Positions 16,060 to 24,442 of a stretch of DNA of 49,168 nt are shown here, in pieces; the first letter of the stretch is position 1; every line of letters begins with the position of its first letter. The DNA comes from an uncultured Mailhella sp. GTDB taxonomy: Bacteria; Desulfobacterota; Desulfovibrionia; Desulfovibrionales; Desulfovibrionaceae. Location: positions 1-49,168 of the forward strand of contig CALUTB010000010.1 of assembly GCA_944323575.1 (NCBI GenBank), given 5' to 3'. A model generated the notes under the pieces. The model searched no databases and was not told the origin of the DNA. It saw only the letters and a program-made list of their open reading frames with translations. The translations under genes and the position numbers were made by a program.

Positions 16060-17412
16060 ATGCTGGAATGGCTCACAAGCGTCAACAATTTCGTATGGGG
16101 TCCGTGCATGCTGGTACTTCTGTTCGGTACCGGTCTGTATCTTACCGTAGGCCTGCGCTTCTTCACGATCCGCAATTTCGCAAGGGGACTGCGTCATGCC
16201 TGGGCAGGTCGGCGGCCGGACTCTGAAAAGGGTGAAATTTCTCCCTTCAACGCCCTCATGACGGCCCTTGCCGGCGACATCGGTACCGGCAATATCGTGG
16301 GCGTGGCCACGGCCATCTACATGGGCGGCCCAGGAGCGCTGTTCTGGATGTGGATGACCGCCCTCGTGGGCATGGCCACCAAGTTCAGCGAAGTGCTGCT
16401 CGCCGTGCATTTTCGTGAACGCACGCCCGGAGGCAACTGGGTGGGCGGCACCATGTTCTTCATCAAGAACGGTCTCGGCGCGCGCTGGATGTGGCTTGGA
16501 AGTGCCTTTGCCCTGTTCGGCATCGTGGCGTGCATAGGCACGGGCGCCATGGTGCAGAGCAATGCCATCGGCGGCGTGCTTGATGCGAGTTTCGGCATCG
16601 CTCCCGGGATCTCGGCGGCGGTGCTTCTGGTGCTGTCCGGCGTGGTTCTGCTCGGCGGCTTGAAGCGCATCGCGAGCGTTGCGGGCAAGCTCGTGCCCGT
16701 CATGGCACTCTGCTACACGGCCATGTCGCTTGTGGTCATCATCATGCACATCGGCGAGGTTCCCGGCATCTTCGGCATGGTGCTGCGCGAGGCATTCTCG
16801 CCCACGGCCGCGCAGGGCGGAGCCGCAGGCGCCTCCGTCATGCTGGCCATACGCATGGGCATGGCCCGCGGCATCTTTTCCAATGAGGCGGGACTCGGCA
16901 CCGCGCCCATGGCCCATGCCGCGGCAAGCACCAACTCGGCCATGACTCAGGCCACCATAGGCATGCTCGACACCTTCATCGACACCATCGTGGTCTGCAG
17001 CCTGACCGCCTTTGCTCTTCTGCTCACCGGCACATGGAACGATGCCCAGCAGGGCGCGGCCATGACTTCCGCCGCCTTTGAAAGCGTGCTTCCCGGCATG
17101 GGCAGCGTCATGGTAGCGCTCTGTCTTTCCCTGTTCGCGTTCACCACGGCCATGAGCTGGTGCGTCTACGGGGAGCGCTGCGCCATCTATTTCTTCGGCG
17201 ACAGGGCGCAGATGCCTTTCCGCATCGTGTACTGCATCGCCATTCCCGTGGGCATCCTTGCCAAGCTTGATCTTGTCTGGCTTCTTGCCGACACCTGCAA
17301 CGCACTCATGGCCATACCGAACCTCATCGCCGTTCTTCTGCTCAGTCCGGTGCTGTTTCGTCTGGTGCGGGAGGAGGAGACGAAGTTTCGTGCCGACTGC
17401 GCCGAAGACTGA
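16060..17412 (+). CDS. Alanine/glycine:cation symporter (AGCS family)
   Basis: Inner-membrane transporter that takes up alanine or glycine with Na+ or H+. The 450-residue protein has about 10-11 hydrophobic segments and the AGCS signatures ALAGDIGTGNIVGVATAI and YMGGPGALFWMWMTALVG, GGNWVGGTMFFIKNGLG and GIFSNEAGLGTAPMAHAAA. I used the ATG at MLEWLTSVNNF, preceded by AGGG at 9 nt and by the promoter; longer in-frame versions would start upstream of that promoter. The gene stands alone, with a 16-bp perfect hairpin after its stop. Confidence 0.94.
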   Translation: MLEWLTSVNNFVWGPCMLVLLFGTGLYLTVGLRFFTIRNFARGLRHAWAGRRPDSEKGEISPFNALMTALAGDIGTGNIVGVATAIYMGGPGALFWMWMTALVGMATKFSEVLLAVHFRERTPGGNWVGGTMFFIKNGLGARWMWLGSAFALFGIVACIGTGAMVQSNAIGGVLDASFGIAPGISAAVLLVLSGVVLLGGLKRIASVAGKLVPVMALCYTAMSLVVIIMHIGEVPGIFGMVLREAFSPTAAQGGAAGASVMLAIRMGMARGIFSNEAGLGTAPMAHAAASTNSAMTQATIGMLDTFIDTIVVCSLTAFALLLTGTWNDAQQGAAMTSAAFESVLPGMGSVMVALCLSLFAFTTAMSWCVYGERCAIYFFGDRAQMPFRIVYCIAIPVGILAKLDLVWLLADTCNALMAIPNLIAVLLLSPVLFRLVREEETKFRADCAED

Positions 17413-17430
17413 CGTTTTTTTTCCGTTCGC

Positions 17431-17471
17431 GGCAAAGGCCCCGGTCTTTTCACAGGACCGGGGCCTTTGCC
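17431..17471. terminator. Long perfect hairpin between convergent symporter and tRNA genes
   Basis: The 16-bp perfect arms GGCAAAGGCCCCGGTC and GACCGGGGCCTTTGCC enclose a 9-nt loop. There is no U-tract beyond the stem on either strand; only the TTT within the arm could serve. It lies 18 nt after the symporter stop and faces the tRNA gene, so it probably works as a bidirectional terminator. Confidence 0.65.
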
Positions 17472-17605
17472 TATGCGGCTCTTCCGTGTCCGCCGCAGAG
17501 CGCGCCGAAAACGCCTCCATGAAGACGGATTCCGCGGATCTCCGGAAGAGCGTCGGATAAGGATCGTGTCGGCAATGCGCGCAAACGTGCCGAGAGCAGG
17601 CGTGA

Positions 17606-17637
17606 AAAACGAAAAAAGGCCCGTCGGAACGGGCCTT
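17606..17637 (-). terminator. Intrinsic terminator of tRNA-Gly
   Basis: The 9-bp arms AAGGCCCGT and ACGGGCCTT with a 4-nt loop are followed, on the minus strand, by T-runs (complement of the A6 and A5 tracts at 17606-17617). It starts 12 nt past the tRNA 3' end. Confidence 0.88.
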
Positions 17638-17646
17638 CTCGGATGC

Positions 17647-17733
<87 letters not shown>

Positions 17734-17743
17734 ACGGATGTCT

Positions 17744-17770
17744 TTTATAAGAGAAGATCAGGACTGTCAA
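17744..17770 (-). promoter_or_regulatory. Promoter of tRNA-Gly
   Basis: On the minus strand a consensus TTGACA (17765-17770) is followed after 15 bp by TATAAA (17744-17749). The transcript would start near 17737, about 13 nt before the mature tRNA. Confidence 0.7.
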
Positions 17771-17834
17771 CAGAAAAAAAGAACGGCAACACCATCTTCC
17801 TTGGGATGGGACATTCCTGGAGACGCGGGAAGAT

Positions 17835-17881
17835 GCGCACCGTTCGCACCGGCAGGAAGAAGACGGTGCGTCTGTTTTTTT
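17835..17881 (+). terminator. Orphan terminator-like hairpin on the plus strand
   Basis: Arms GCGCACCGT and ACGGTGCGT (one G-U pair) enclose a 19-nt loop, and T7 follows at 17875-17881. No plus-strand gene precedes it: the tRNA is on the other strand and the amidase promoter lies downstream. It could end an unrecognised small RNA or stop antisense transcription. Confidence 0.5.
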
Positions 17882-17973
17882 GAAGATGCCTGCGGCAGAG
17901 AGACAGGCGTTTGCGGCGCGGCGGAAGAAGGACGGGGAGGAGACGGGTTTTTGTTACAAATGCTGTTTTTCCA

Positions 17974-18002
17974 TTGACAGCGGGGAAACTGTGCTGAACA
18001 AT
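17974..18002 (+). promoter_or_regulatory. Sigma-70-type promoter for the amidase gene
   Basis: Consensus TTGACA (17974-17979) is 17 bp from AACAAT (17997-18002). The -10 box overlaps the first possible ATG (18001), so translation must begin at the later in-frame ATG at 18028. Confidence 0.7.
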
Positions 18003-18027
18003 GGGAAAAAATTTCGGTACCGTCTTC

Positions 18028-19284
18028 ATGTTCCAGCAACATCGTATTCTTGCACTGCTCTGTCTGGTCTGTTGTCTGTTCCTTCTGGCTCCGGCCTGTG
18101 CGTCGGCGGCCAATCCTCCTGATTATGAACGGGCCAAGGCGCAGCTCACCCGACTTCAGTCCAGCGGCAATGCCGGTCCCAATACCTGGCAGGCCTGTGC
18201 CGACGCCTTCCGCAAGGTGTATGACAACAATCCCAAGTGGTATCTGCGCGTGGCGGCGCTGTATCGCTGCGGCGTGGCGCTGGAAGAGAAGGCGAAGGTC
18301 TCGAAGTCGTCCGTGGATGCAAGAAATGCGGCCGTGGTGTACGAGCAGGCGGCAAGCAAGTATCCGTCGAGCGCGCTTGCCGACGACGCACTTTTTCGCG
18401 CGGCCGTGGTCTACAACGAGCTTCTGAACGATCCGAAGAAGGCGAGGGTGCATCTTGAGAACATCGCGAGACGCTATTCGAGGGCGGATCACGCGAAGAT
18501 AGCCGCCGAATACCGGGAACAGATGGACAAGAAGGAGGGAAAGGCCTCCTCGTCGAAGCCGTCGTCTTCCGTCGTGCCGCCATCCGGCGCGGGACTTGCG
18601 GCGCAGCTCGGACTTTCGGTGCGCACCGTCATCATCGATCCCGGGCACGGCGGCAGGGATCCCGGCACCATGCACAACGGCGTGGTGGAAAAGGACGTCA
18701 ATCTGGACATCGCCAAGAGACTGAAGACCATTCTGGAAAAGCTCGGATACAGGGTCTACATGACGAGGACCGGCAACAGTTCGGTCTCGCTGTCGGATCG
18801 CGTGAGTTTCAGCAAGAGCAAGAAGGGGGATCTTTTTGTCTCCATCCATGTGAACGCCTCGGACAACACCTCCATCAGCGGACCGGAAACCTATATTCTC
18901 GACTTTGCCCGCAGCAGTTCGGTGAGTCGGCTGGCCATGGTGGAAAATGCCGACAGCGGCCGCCTCGGAGACATGGACAAGATTCTGACCGAAATTCTCA
19001 CCGGAGCGCGGACCACGGAATCACGCCGGCTGGCGGAACGGGTGCAGAAGTATATTCTCTCCGCGCTGAAGAAGGGCGGCGTCTCCGCACGCGACGGCGG
19101 CGTGAAGGGCGCTCCGTTCTTCGTGCTGGTCGGCTCTTCCATGCCGAGCATACTGGTTGAGGTCGGCTACTGCACCAACAAGACGGAAGCGTCGAGACTG
19201 AAAACAGGCAAATATCGGCAGAGCCTGGCCCAGGGCATGGCCAACGGCATCCATTACTATGCCCGCAGTCTGCTCGGCAAATAA
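18028..19284 (+). CDS. Exported N-acetylmuramoyl-L-alanine amidase (Amidase_3)
   Basis: Zinc enzyme that cuts the bond between N-acetylmuramic acid and L-alanine of the peptide in peptidoglycan, used for cell separation and turnover. The 418-residue precursor begins with a signal peptide (MFQQHR, then a hydrophobic stretch, cleavage likely after ACASA near residue 28). It continues with a TPR-like helical region to about 175 and ends in an Amidase_3 domain. Zinc ligands and catalytic residues are visible: His in IIDPGHGGRDPG, Glu in VVEKDVNLD, His in VSIHVNAS and Glu in ILVEVGYCTN. The promoter position fixes the start, although no strong Shine-Dalgarno precedes it. It is AmiC-like in activity, but AmiC's AMIN domain is replaced by the TPR-like part. 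Confidence 0.92.
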   Translation: MFQQHRILALLCLVCCLFLLAPACASAANPPDYERAKAQLTRLQSSGNAGPNTWQACADAFRKVYDNNPKWYLRVAALYRCGVALEEKAKVSKSSVDARNAAVVYEQAASKYPSSALADDALFRAAVVYNELLNDPKKARVHLENIARRYSRADHAKIAAEYREQMDKKEGKASSSKPSSSVVPPSGAGLAAQLGLSVRTVIIDPGHGGRDPGTMHNGVVEKDVNLDIAKRLKTILEKLGYRVYMTRTGNSSVSLSDRVSFSKSKKGDLFVSIHVNASDNTSISGPETYILDFARSSSVSRLAMVENADSGRLGDMDKILTEILTGARTTESRRLAERVQKYILSALKKGGVSARDGGVKGAPFFVLVGSSMPSILVEVGYCTNKTEASRLKTGKYRQSLAQGMANGIHYYARSLLGK

Positions 19285-19536
19285 GGGTTCGCGTCCGTTT
19301 TTTCTGGGAAAACGGCTGACCGTTCCGTACCCTTTCCATGCGTTTCGGGCGGAAACGGACCTTCATCTGTGCGGACGCAAGGGACTTGCATTGCCGCGAA
19401 GGATACGTTTCGAACGGACTTTTCCGATCGGGCCTCATGTCTTCTTCTGAAGAAGGCGGGGGTGAGAAATTTTTTGACGGTCTGCGCAGCGTGCGGACCG
19501 GCACGGCCGTCAAGGACAGGCCGGAATCGTGCTGTC
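19285..19536. other. Intergenic stretch between convergent amidase and MscS genes
   Basis: I see no supported gene or RNA here. A long hairpin (separate entry) follows on the right. Confidence 0.5.
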
Positions 19537-19579
19537 CGTGACAAAGGCGCCGTCCCTATCGGACGGCGCCTTTGTCACG
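19537..19579. terminator. 19-bp perfect hairpin between convergent genes
   Basis: The perfect arms CGTGACAAAGGCGCCGTCC and GGACGGCGCCTTTGTCACG enclose a 5-nt loop. It lies between the amidase and the MscS-family gene, 41 nt past the end of the latter. There is no U-tract outside the stem, like the hairpin at 17431-17471. Confidence 0.7.
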
Positions 19580-19620
19580 TCTGCGGGGCCTTCGGTTCCG
19601 GGAGTCGGAACGCCGGAAGC

Positions 19621-22164
19621 TCAGGCTTTTTCTTCAGCCCTGTCATCGTTTTCCTTGCCGGCGGCGCCTTCTGTCCCGGAGCGTTCGAGGGCTGCGGAAA
19701 TATCCTCGTCGGAGCGCATGTGCACGTCGAGCTGCGGGAAGGATATCTCTATGCCCTCGGCGGCAAAGACGTCGTTGATCTTCATGCGTATGTCGGAAGT
19801 GATGGCGAGACCGTCGTTGTATTCCCGCACCCAGAAGCGCAGAATGAGATCGAGGGAACTTGCGCCGAAGTTGACGAAATAGGCCGTCGGTTCAGGGTAG
19901 AACAGCACCTTGGAATGATCGCGGGCGATCTTCAGCATCAGTGCGAGGCAGTGTCCGACGTCGGAGCCGTAGGCCACGCCCACGGCGATTTCCTTGCGGA
20001 CACGGCGGTTGTTGTGGGTCCAGTTGGTGAAGGTGCTGTTGAGGAAGCTGGAGTTTGGAATGAAGATGATGGCGTTGTCGAAGGTTTCCACCATGGTGGA
20101 GCGGATGTTGATCTTCTTGACCACGCCGGTGACGGTGCCGACGGCGATCACGTCACCTTCGCGGATGGTCTGGCCGAAAATGACGGACAGACCGCTGGCG
20201 AAGTTCTGAACCATGTTCTGGAGACCGATACCGATGCCGACGGAGAGACCGCCGGCGATGATGGAGAGGCTGGAAAGATTGAATCCCAGAGCCTTGAGCG
20301 CGTAGAGACCGAATATCGCCCAGAGCAGGCACTTGTAGATGATCTGTATGGGGGCGAGCAGGGAGACCGAGATGCGGGAGATCTGTGCCTGCATGCCCGA
20401 CATGAAGGTGTTGCCCACGGCGAGCAGGGCGCGGGTGAGGTAGAACGCGATGAAGATGCTGAGGATCTGCATGGCGTTCAGCGAGACGTTGCCGATGTTG
20501 AAGCCGAGGGTGGCCATGTGCTGGAGCAGGAAGAAGCCGCCGGGGTAGGCCAGGATCCAGAGCACTGCGGCCATGACGGCCAGCAGCAGGACGACGGGCA
20601 TGATGAGGGCCATGGCCAGACTGGCCATGACGGCAATGGTGCCCTCCTTGGGCAGGTAGGACTCGATGAGATGCTCGACCTTGAAGATGGACACGCACAG
20701 CATGGTGGTCACGGTGACGGAGGTGAAGCACATGCTGATGAGGATGGACAGGCGCGAGAAGCCCAGAAGGCTGATGACGAGCGTGATCCAGAGCTGTATG
20801 GTATAGAGCCTCATGATGGCGCGGGGCAGGGGCTGCGCCGGCAGGACAAGTCTGCGGGTTTTCCACAGATCCACGGCCTGCACGATGACCCACACCACGC
20901 ATATGAACAGCGGGAACGGGTCGAAGTTGAGCAGAATCATGCCTATGAGCAGCGGCGGGAACATGGGCCAGAGCGGAGAAAGACGAGATCTATCGGGATT
21001 TTCGAATTCATAGAGATCCCAGGCCAGCAGCATCTGGCCCCAGCACAGGGACATGGTGCCGAGGGTGGCGATCATCTGATACACCTTGCCGTCGTCCCAT
21101 GCGGCCAGATGTATGGAAATGCCGAGCAGTATCCATACGGCGCTGTTGCGCATGACGCGGTCCACGCCGGCCTGCAGCTGTTCGGGAAGTCTTCTGCGGG
21201 CGGTGTGACGCAGAGCCAGCCCGAGAAGCAGGAAGAACATGACTGTGGTGGCCATGCGCACGAGCAGGGAGAAGAGGGCGGCCAGACTGCTGGGCAGTTC
21301 CGTGGTCACGCGAAGGGAGAAGAGCTCGCGCAGCGAGCCGAGATTATGGATGTCACGGCCCCAGGCGACCACGTCGTAGAAATGCCCGGAGGACTGGAAG
21401 TAGTAGTTGTTCCAGAGCGTGGGCATATTCTTCATGAGTTCGTCGATGCGCTCCTGCACCTGCCGGATAAGCTCAAGTGCGGGAGAGACGATGCGTTCGT
21501 ATCTGGTCTGCAGACTGGTGATGTTCTTGTTGGCTTCTCTGAGACGGCTGGTCAGCTGGCTGCTTATTTCCTCGGAGTTCTGTCCGGACAGGGATTTTTC
21601 CAGCAGGGAGAGAGCCTGCTTTTCCTTTTCGAGATCGGCCTGCGTATTCTGAAGCGGCTTGATGAGCGCCTGAATGCGGTCTTTGATGCGTGAGAAGCGT
21701 TCCACGAGCACCGTAAGGTCCGAAGGCATGCTGCCGGTGGCCTGGGAGAGGGCGTCGAGCTTCTGAAATTCCTGTTCCAGCAGGGAGATGCTCTGGTTGG
21801 TGTCCGATGTCAGCGCGGAAAGACCGTCCTTCAGAGTCTGGGAATGCTCGATGATGCCGGCAAGTCTGGCATTGTGCGTGGCAAGCAGGGCGTCCCATGC
21901 CTCCTGCACGCTTTTGGCGGCTTCGGCGGCACGAGCCTCTTCTTCCTTCTTGGCCTTCTCGGCGGCTTTGGCTTCACTTTCCGCTCTGGCCTTGGCTTCG
22001 GCTTCCGCAAGTTCCTTGGCGTCGGGCGGATTGTCGGAGGTCTTGTCGCTCTGCTGTGCAGGGGCGTCGGCTTCGGCGGCGAGGGCCTGGAAGTCGTCGA
22101 CGTGTGTCGTCAGGGAAAGAAGAAGCATCAGGAGAAGCGTGATGATGAGACGTGTTCTGCGCAT
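19621..22164 (-). CDS. Large MscS-family mechanosensitive channel
   Basis: Inner-membrane tension-gated channel that would release solutes on hypo-osmotic shock. The 847-residue protein has a signal peptide (MRRTRLIITLLLMLLLSL), an Ala/Glu/Lys-rich charged stretch and a long coiled-coil periplasmic region to about 300. About ten membrane segments follow, and then the MscS pore and beta domain: GLSVGIGIGLQNMVQNFASG, IFGQTIREGDVIAVGTVTG, FIPNSSFLNSTFTNW. The architecture is MscK/MscM-like, but the extension is shorter than E. coli MscK (1120 residues). GAGGAG precedes the start. It is the last gene of the tolQRA operon, 30 nt after the tandem TonB_C gene; its 36-residue acidic C-terminus is not typical. 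Confidence 0.9.
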   Translation of the reverse strand: MRRTRLIITLLLMLLLSLTTHVDDFQALAAEADAPAQQSDKTSDNPPDAKELAEAEAKARAESEAKAAEKAKKEEEARAAEAAKSVQEAWDALLATHNARLAGIIEHSQTLKDGLSALTSDTNQSISLLEQEFQKLDALSQATGSMPSDLTVLVERFSRIKDRIQALIKPLQNTQADLEKEKQALSLLEKSLSGQNSEEISSQLTSRLREANKNITSLQTRYERIVSPALELIRQVQERIDELMKNMPTLWNNYYFQSSGHFYDVVAWGRDIHNLGSLRELFSLRVTTELPSSLAALFSLLVRMATTVMFFLLLGLALRHTARRRLPEQLQAGVDRVMRNSAVWILLGISIHLAAWDDGKVYQMIATLGTMSLCWGQMLLAWDLYEFENPDRSRLSPLWPMFPPLLIGMILLNFDPFPLFICVVWVIVQAVDLWKTRRLVLPAQPLPRAIMRLYTIQLWITLVISLLGFSRLSILISMCFTSVTVTTMLCVSIFKVEHLIESYLPKEGTIAVMASLAMALIMPVVLLLAVMAAVLWILAYPGGFFLLQHMATLGFNIGNVSLNAMQILSIFIAFYLTRALLAVGNTFMSGMQAQISRISVSLLAPIQIIYKCLLWAIFGLYALKALGFNLSSLSIIAGGLSVGIGIGLQNMVQNFASGLSVIFGQTIREGDVIAVGTVTGVVKKINIRSTMVETFDNAIIFIPNSSFLNSTFTNWTHNNRRVRKEIAVGVAYGSDVGHCLALMLKIARDHSKVLFYPEPTAYFVNFGASSLDLILRFWVREYNDGLAITSDIRMKINDVFAAEGIEISFPQLDVHMRSDEDISAALERSGTEGAAGKENDDRAEEKA

Positions 22165-22194
22165 GGCATTCTCCTCGAAGGGACGGAATGTGTC

Positions 22195-22893
22195 TCAGCG
22201 GGCGCTGAGGGTGAACGAAAGCATGACTCTCTGTTCCGTGTGTTCCGGAGGGGCGGAAATGACGCCCGGCGTCCGTATGGCGTTCATGACGGCCTCGTCG
22301 ACTCCGGCGTTGCCGGAAGGACGGGTGATGCGACAGTCCCGGATGGTTCCGTCGGCCCACACGTCGAGTTGTACCACAGTTGTCCATGAGCCGGAAAGAC
22401 CATGAGGGACAACGACATGAGGGCTTATGGCCTGGCGCAGCGTCTCGGCGTAGGTCGGCGCAGGAGCGGCCTGAGGTGCGGTGGGATCGCCTGAGCCGTA
22501 GACGACGGCGAGGGAGACCCGGCTTTCGGCGCCGAAGGGCGTGTAGGGATAGGGACCGGCGTTCTGCGCGGCGGCGCAGAGTGCGGCGTCGGCGGCGGGA
22601 GAGGGCGAGGGCTGAAGTACGGCGCAGTCGGCAAGTGTGCCGGAAGGCTCGATGCGAAGCTCGATCAGCGCACTGCCCGCGGCGCCCGCAGGCTGTCTCC
22701 ATACGCGCATGATCTGACTGAGTACCTGAGAGCTGTATCCGCCGGATGTATCGGCTGCGGCGCTGAACGCGGCGCAGGACGCGGGAGATGCGGCGAGTGC
22801 GCTGATCATGGCCGCGGAGCAGGCAAGGCAGCGGCCGGGGACGCGGCGGAGGACAGGGGCGGAAAAGACACGGGAAGAGAGAAGTCTGTTCAT
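22195..22893 (-). CDS. Exported protein with two TonB_C-like domains
   Basis: Not a known named gene. The 232-residue product has a probable signal sequence (hydrophobic ending near ASPASCAAFSAAA, residue 47) but no proline-rich spacer. Two similar modules follow. Module 1 (about 55-135) has RVWRQPAG, LIELRIEPSGTLADCAVLQPS and YTPFGAESRVSLAVVYG. Module 2 (about 150-231) has ISPHVVVP, VVQLDVWADGTIRDCRITRPS and RVMLSFTLS. Both match the TonB/TolA C-terminal pattern (xxIxxxGxxxDCxIxxPS), and the neighbouring TolA-like protein has the same pattern (GNVLDCRIERSSG), so they probably arose by duplication. Each has one Cys at the same place. It sits between tolA and the MscS gene and may act as a soluble periplasmic partner. 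GGAG precedes the start. Confidence 0.72.
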   Translation of the reverse strand: MNRLLSSRVFSAPVLRRVPGRCLACSAAMISALAASPASCAAFSAAADTSGGYSSQVLSQIMRVWRQPAGAAGSALIELRIEPSGTLADCAVLQPSPSPAADAALCAAAQNAGPYPYTPFGAESRVSLAVVYGSGDPTAPQAAPAPTYAETLRQAISPHVVVPHGLSGSWTTVVQLDVWADGTIRDCRITRPSGNAGVDEAVMNAIRTPGVISAPPEHTEQRVMLSFTLSAR

Positions 22894-22961
22894 AAAAACT
22901 CCAGAGCCGGTCCCGATCGGAGAATCGGAACCGGCGCTTGAAGAAATGAGGACGGATCGCG

Positions 22962-23975
22962 TCAGCGACCCAGCATCTGCTGCGAGTTGAAACTGACGAC
23001 AAGATCCTGCTGCGCCGGCGTAGGCGGCGGGGGCAGCGTCTTGGTGCGTATGACGGCGTTGATGGCGGACGCGTCGAATTCCGGTCTGCCCGAGGAGCGC
23101 TCGATGCGGCAGTCGAGCACGTTGCCCTGCTTGTCGAGTTTGATGCGTACCTGCACCACCATGTTGTTGCGGGAGTAGGTGGGCATGCTCCAGTTGGGCT
23201 GTATGGCCAGAATGACCTGCGCGACGTAGACGTCGTAGATGCCGCCTCCTCCCGGCCCGTCTCCTTCTCCGCCGCCTCCTCCTACGCCGGTACGGCCCAC
23301 CTGCTTTTCAAGGTCGGCCAGAGCACGGGATGCGGAGGTGCCGCTTCCCCTGCCGGACGTATTGGCTCTGGCCTGTCTGCGGACGTCGGCGAGGGCGTCG
23401 GCGAGGGCGTCTCTGCCGCTGCTGCGTTTTGGCTGCGGGGGCTGAGCCGGTTTCTTTTCCGGTTTCGGTTCGGTTTTCTTTTCGGGCACAGGTTCGGGTT
23501 TCTTTTCCTGCTTCGGCTCGGGCTTCTTCTCCGGCTCGGGTGTCGGTTTCTTTTCCGGTTCCGGCTCAGGCTTCTTTTCCGGTTTCGGTTCGGGCCTGGA
23601 CTCCGGTTTCGGTTCGGGTCGGGGTTGCCGCGGAATCTGCACCGGGTCCTTCTGCGGTTCGGGCCTGGGTTCCGGCCTGGGTTCGGGGTTGGGTTCCGGC
23701 GTGGCCGCGGGAATTTCCTCGGGTTTGGGCGTCGGCGCAGGTTCGGCCTTGGGCGCGGACGCCGCTTCCGTGGACGCCACCTGTTTGCCGGTGACGGGCG
23801 GACGGGCGCCGAGCACGGGAGACGGCAGCTTTTCGCCGCCTGGTGCGCCCATCACGAGACTGACCTGATAGACGGGCCGCGTGATGTCCAGCGGGGGCCG
23901 CAGCGGCACGTACAGAATGAAGGCCAGCATTGCCAGATGGAGCAGTATGGATAAGAAAAGACTGCTTATTCGCAT
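22962..23975 (-). CDS. tolA: TolA/TonB-like energy transducer
   Basis: Links the TolQR proton motor to outer-membrane partners. The 337-residue protein has one N-terminal membrane anchor (about 6-24), a long Pro/Glu/Lys-rich spacer (about 70-185) to cross the periplasm, a second flexible Gly/Ser region, and a TolA/TonB C-terminal domain from about 245 (VAQVILAIQPNWSM, VRIKLDKQGNVLDCRIERSS, FDASAINAVIRTKTLPPPP). The rigid EP/KP spacer is more like TonB, the C-domain more like TolA, so the symbol is tentative. The start overlaps nothing and lies 17 nt after the tolR stop; its Shine-Dalgarno is weak, suggesting coupling to tolR. Confidence 0.85.
   Translation of the reverse strand: MRISSLFLSILLHLAMLAFILYVPLRPPLDITRPVYQVSLVMGAPGGEKLPSPVLGARPPVTGKQVASTEAASAPKAEPAPTPKPEEIPAATPEPNPEPRPEPRPEPQKDPVQIPRQPRPEPKPESRPEPKPEKKPEPEPEKKPTPEPEKKPEPKQEKKPEPVPEKKTEPKPEKKPAQPPQPKRSSGRDALADALADVRRQARANTSGRGSGTSASRALADLEKQVGRTGVGGGGGEGDGPGGGGIYDVYVAQVILAIQPNWSMPTYSRNNMVVQVRIKLDKQGNVLDCRIERSSGRPEFDASAINAVIRTKTLPPPPTPAQQDLVVSFNSQQMLGR
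23436..23579 (-). repeat. Six tandem 24-bp repeats inside tolA
   Basis: Six consecutive 8-residue units of the type EKKPEPxP fill residues 133-180 of the TolA-like protein (EKKPEPEP, EKKPTPEP, EKKPEPKQ, EKKPEPVP, EKKTEPKP, EKKPAQPP). Further degenerate PEPRPEP units precede them. Such repeats can change copy number and so alter spacer length. Confidence 0.85.
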
Positions 23976-23992
23976 GGGATTCTTTATGCCGT

Positions 23993-24433
23993 CTAGCGGC
24001 TTTGGCGGGCGCTGCCGGCGCTGGCGTCGGTGGCGCCTTCCGTGGAGGGCATGGCAACTACGCCCAGCTTTTCAATGCCCGCTGCCTTGATGCGGCCCAT
24101 GACGTCCACGACGAGACCGTAGGGTACGGTTTTGTCGGCCTGAAGGAAGAGGGAGCGATCCTTTTCCTTCACGAGGGCGACAAGGCGTTCTTCCAGTTCC
24201 TCCAGCTGCACCTCGTAGGTGTCGAGGTAGAGGGTACCGTCTTCGCGGACGGTGAGCACCAGATGTTCGGAGTCGGTCGGCAGGGTATCCACCTGCTTGG
24301 CCTGAGGCAGATCGACGTCGAGACCGGAGTCCATCATGGGGGCCGTGACCATGAAGATGATGAGCAGCACCATCATGACGTCCACGAAGGGCGTCACGTT
24401 GATTTCCGAAACAAAGCCCTTTTTTCTGGCCAT
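23993..24433 (-). CDS. tolR: TolR/ExbD biopolymer transport protein
   Basis: Inner-membrane partner of TolQ that couples proton flow to movement of the TolA-type transducer. The 146-residue protein has one N-terminal membrane helix with the essential Asp in EINVTPFVDVMMVLLIIFMV, and a periplasmic domain with the conserved pattern LFLQADKTVPYGLVVDVMGRIKAAG. Length is normal. It starts 9 nt after tolQ and precedes the transducer gene. ExbD and TolR cannot be separated by sequence alone; neighbours favour Tol. Confidence 0.93.
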   Translation of the reverse strand: MARKKGFVSEINVTPFVDVMMVLLIIFMVTAPMMDSGLDVDLPQAKQVDTLPTDSEHLVLTVREDGTLYLDTYEVQLEELEERLVALVKEKDRSLFLQADKTVPYGLVVDVMGRIKAAGIEKLGVVAMPSTEGATDASAGSARQSR

Positions 24434-24442
24434 GACGCAGCC

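Noticed and set aside
19369..21693. 774-codon plus-strand open frame opposite the MscS gene
   Set aside because: Mirror frame of a real gene; the composition (Gly, His, Asp, Glu) is typical of an antisense shadow.
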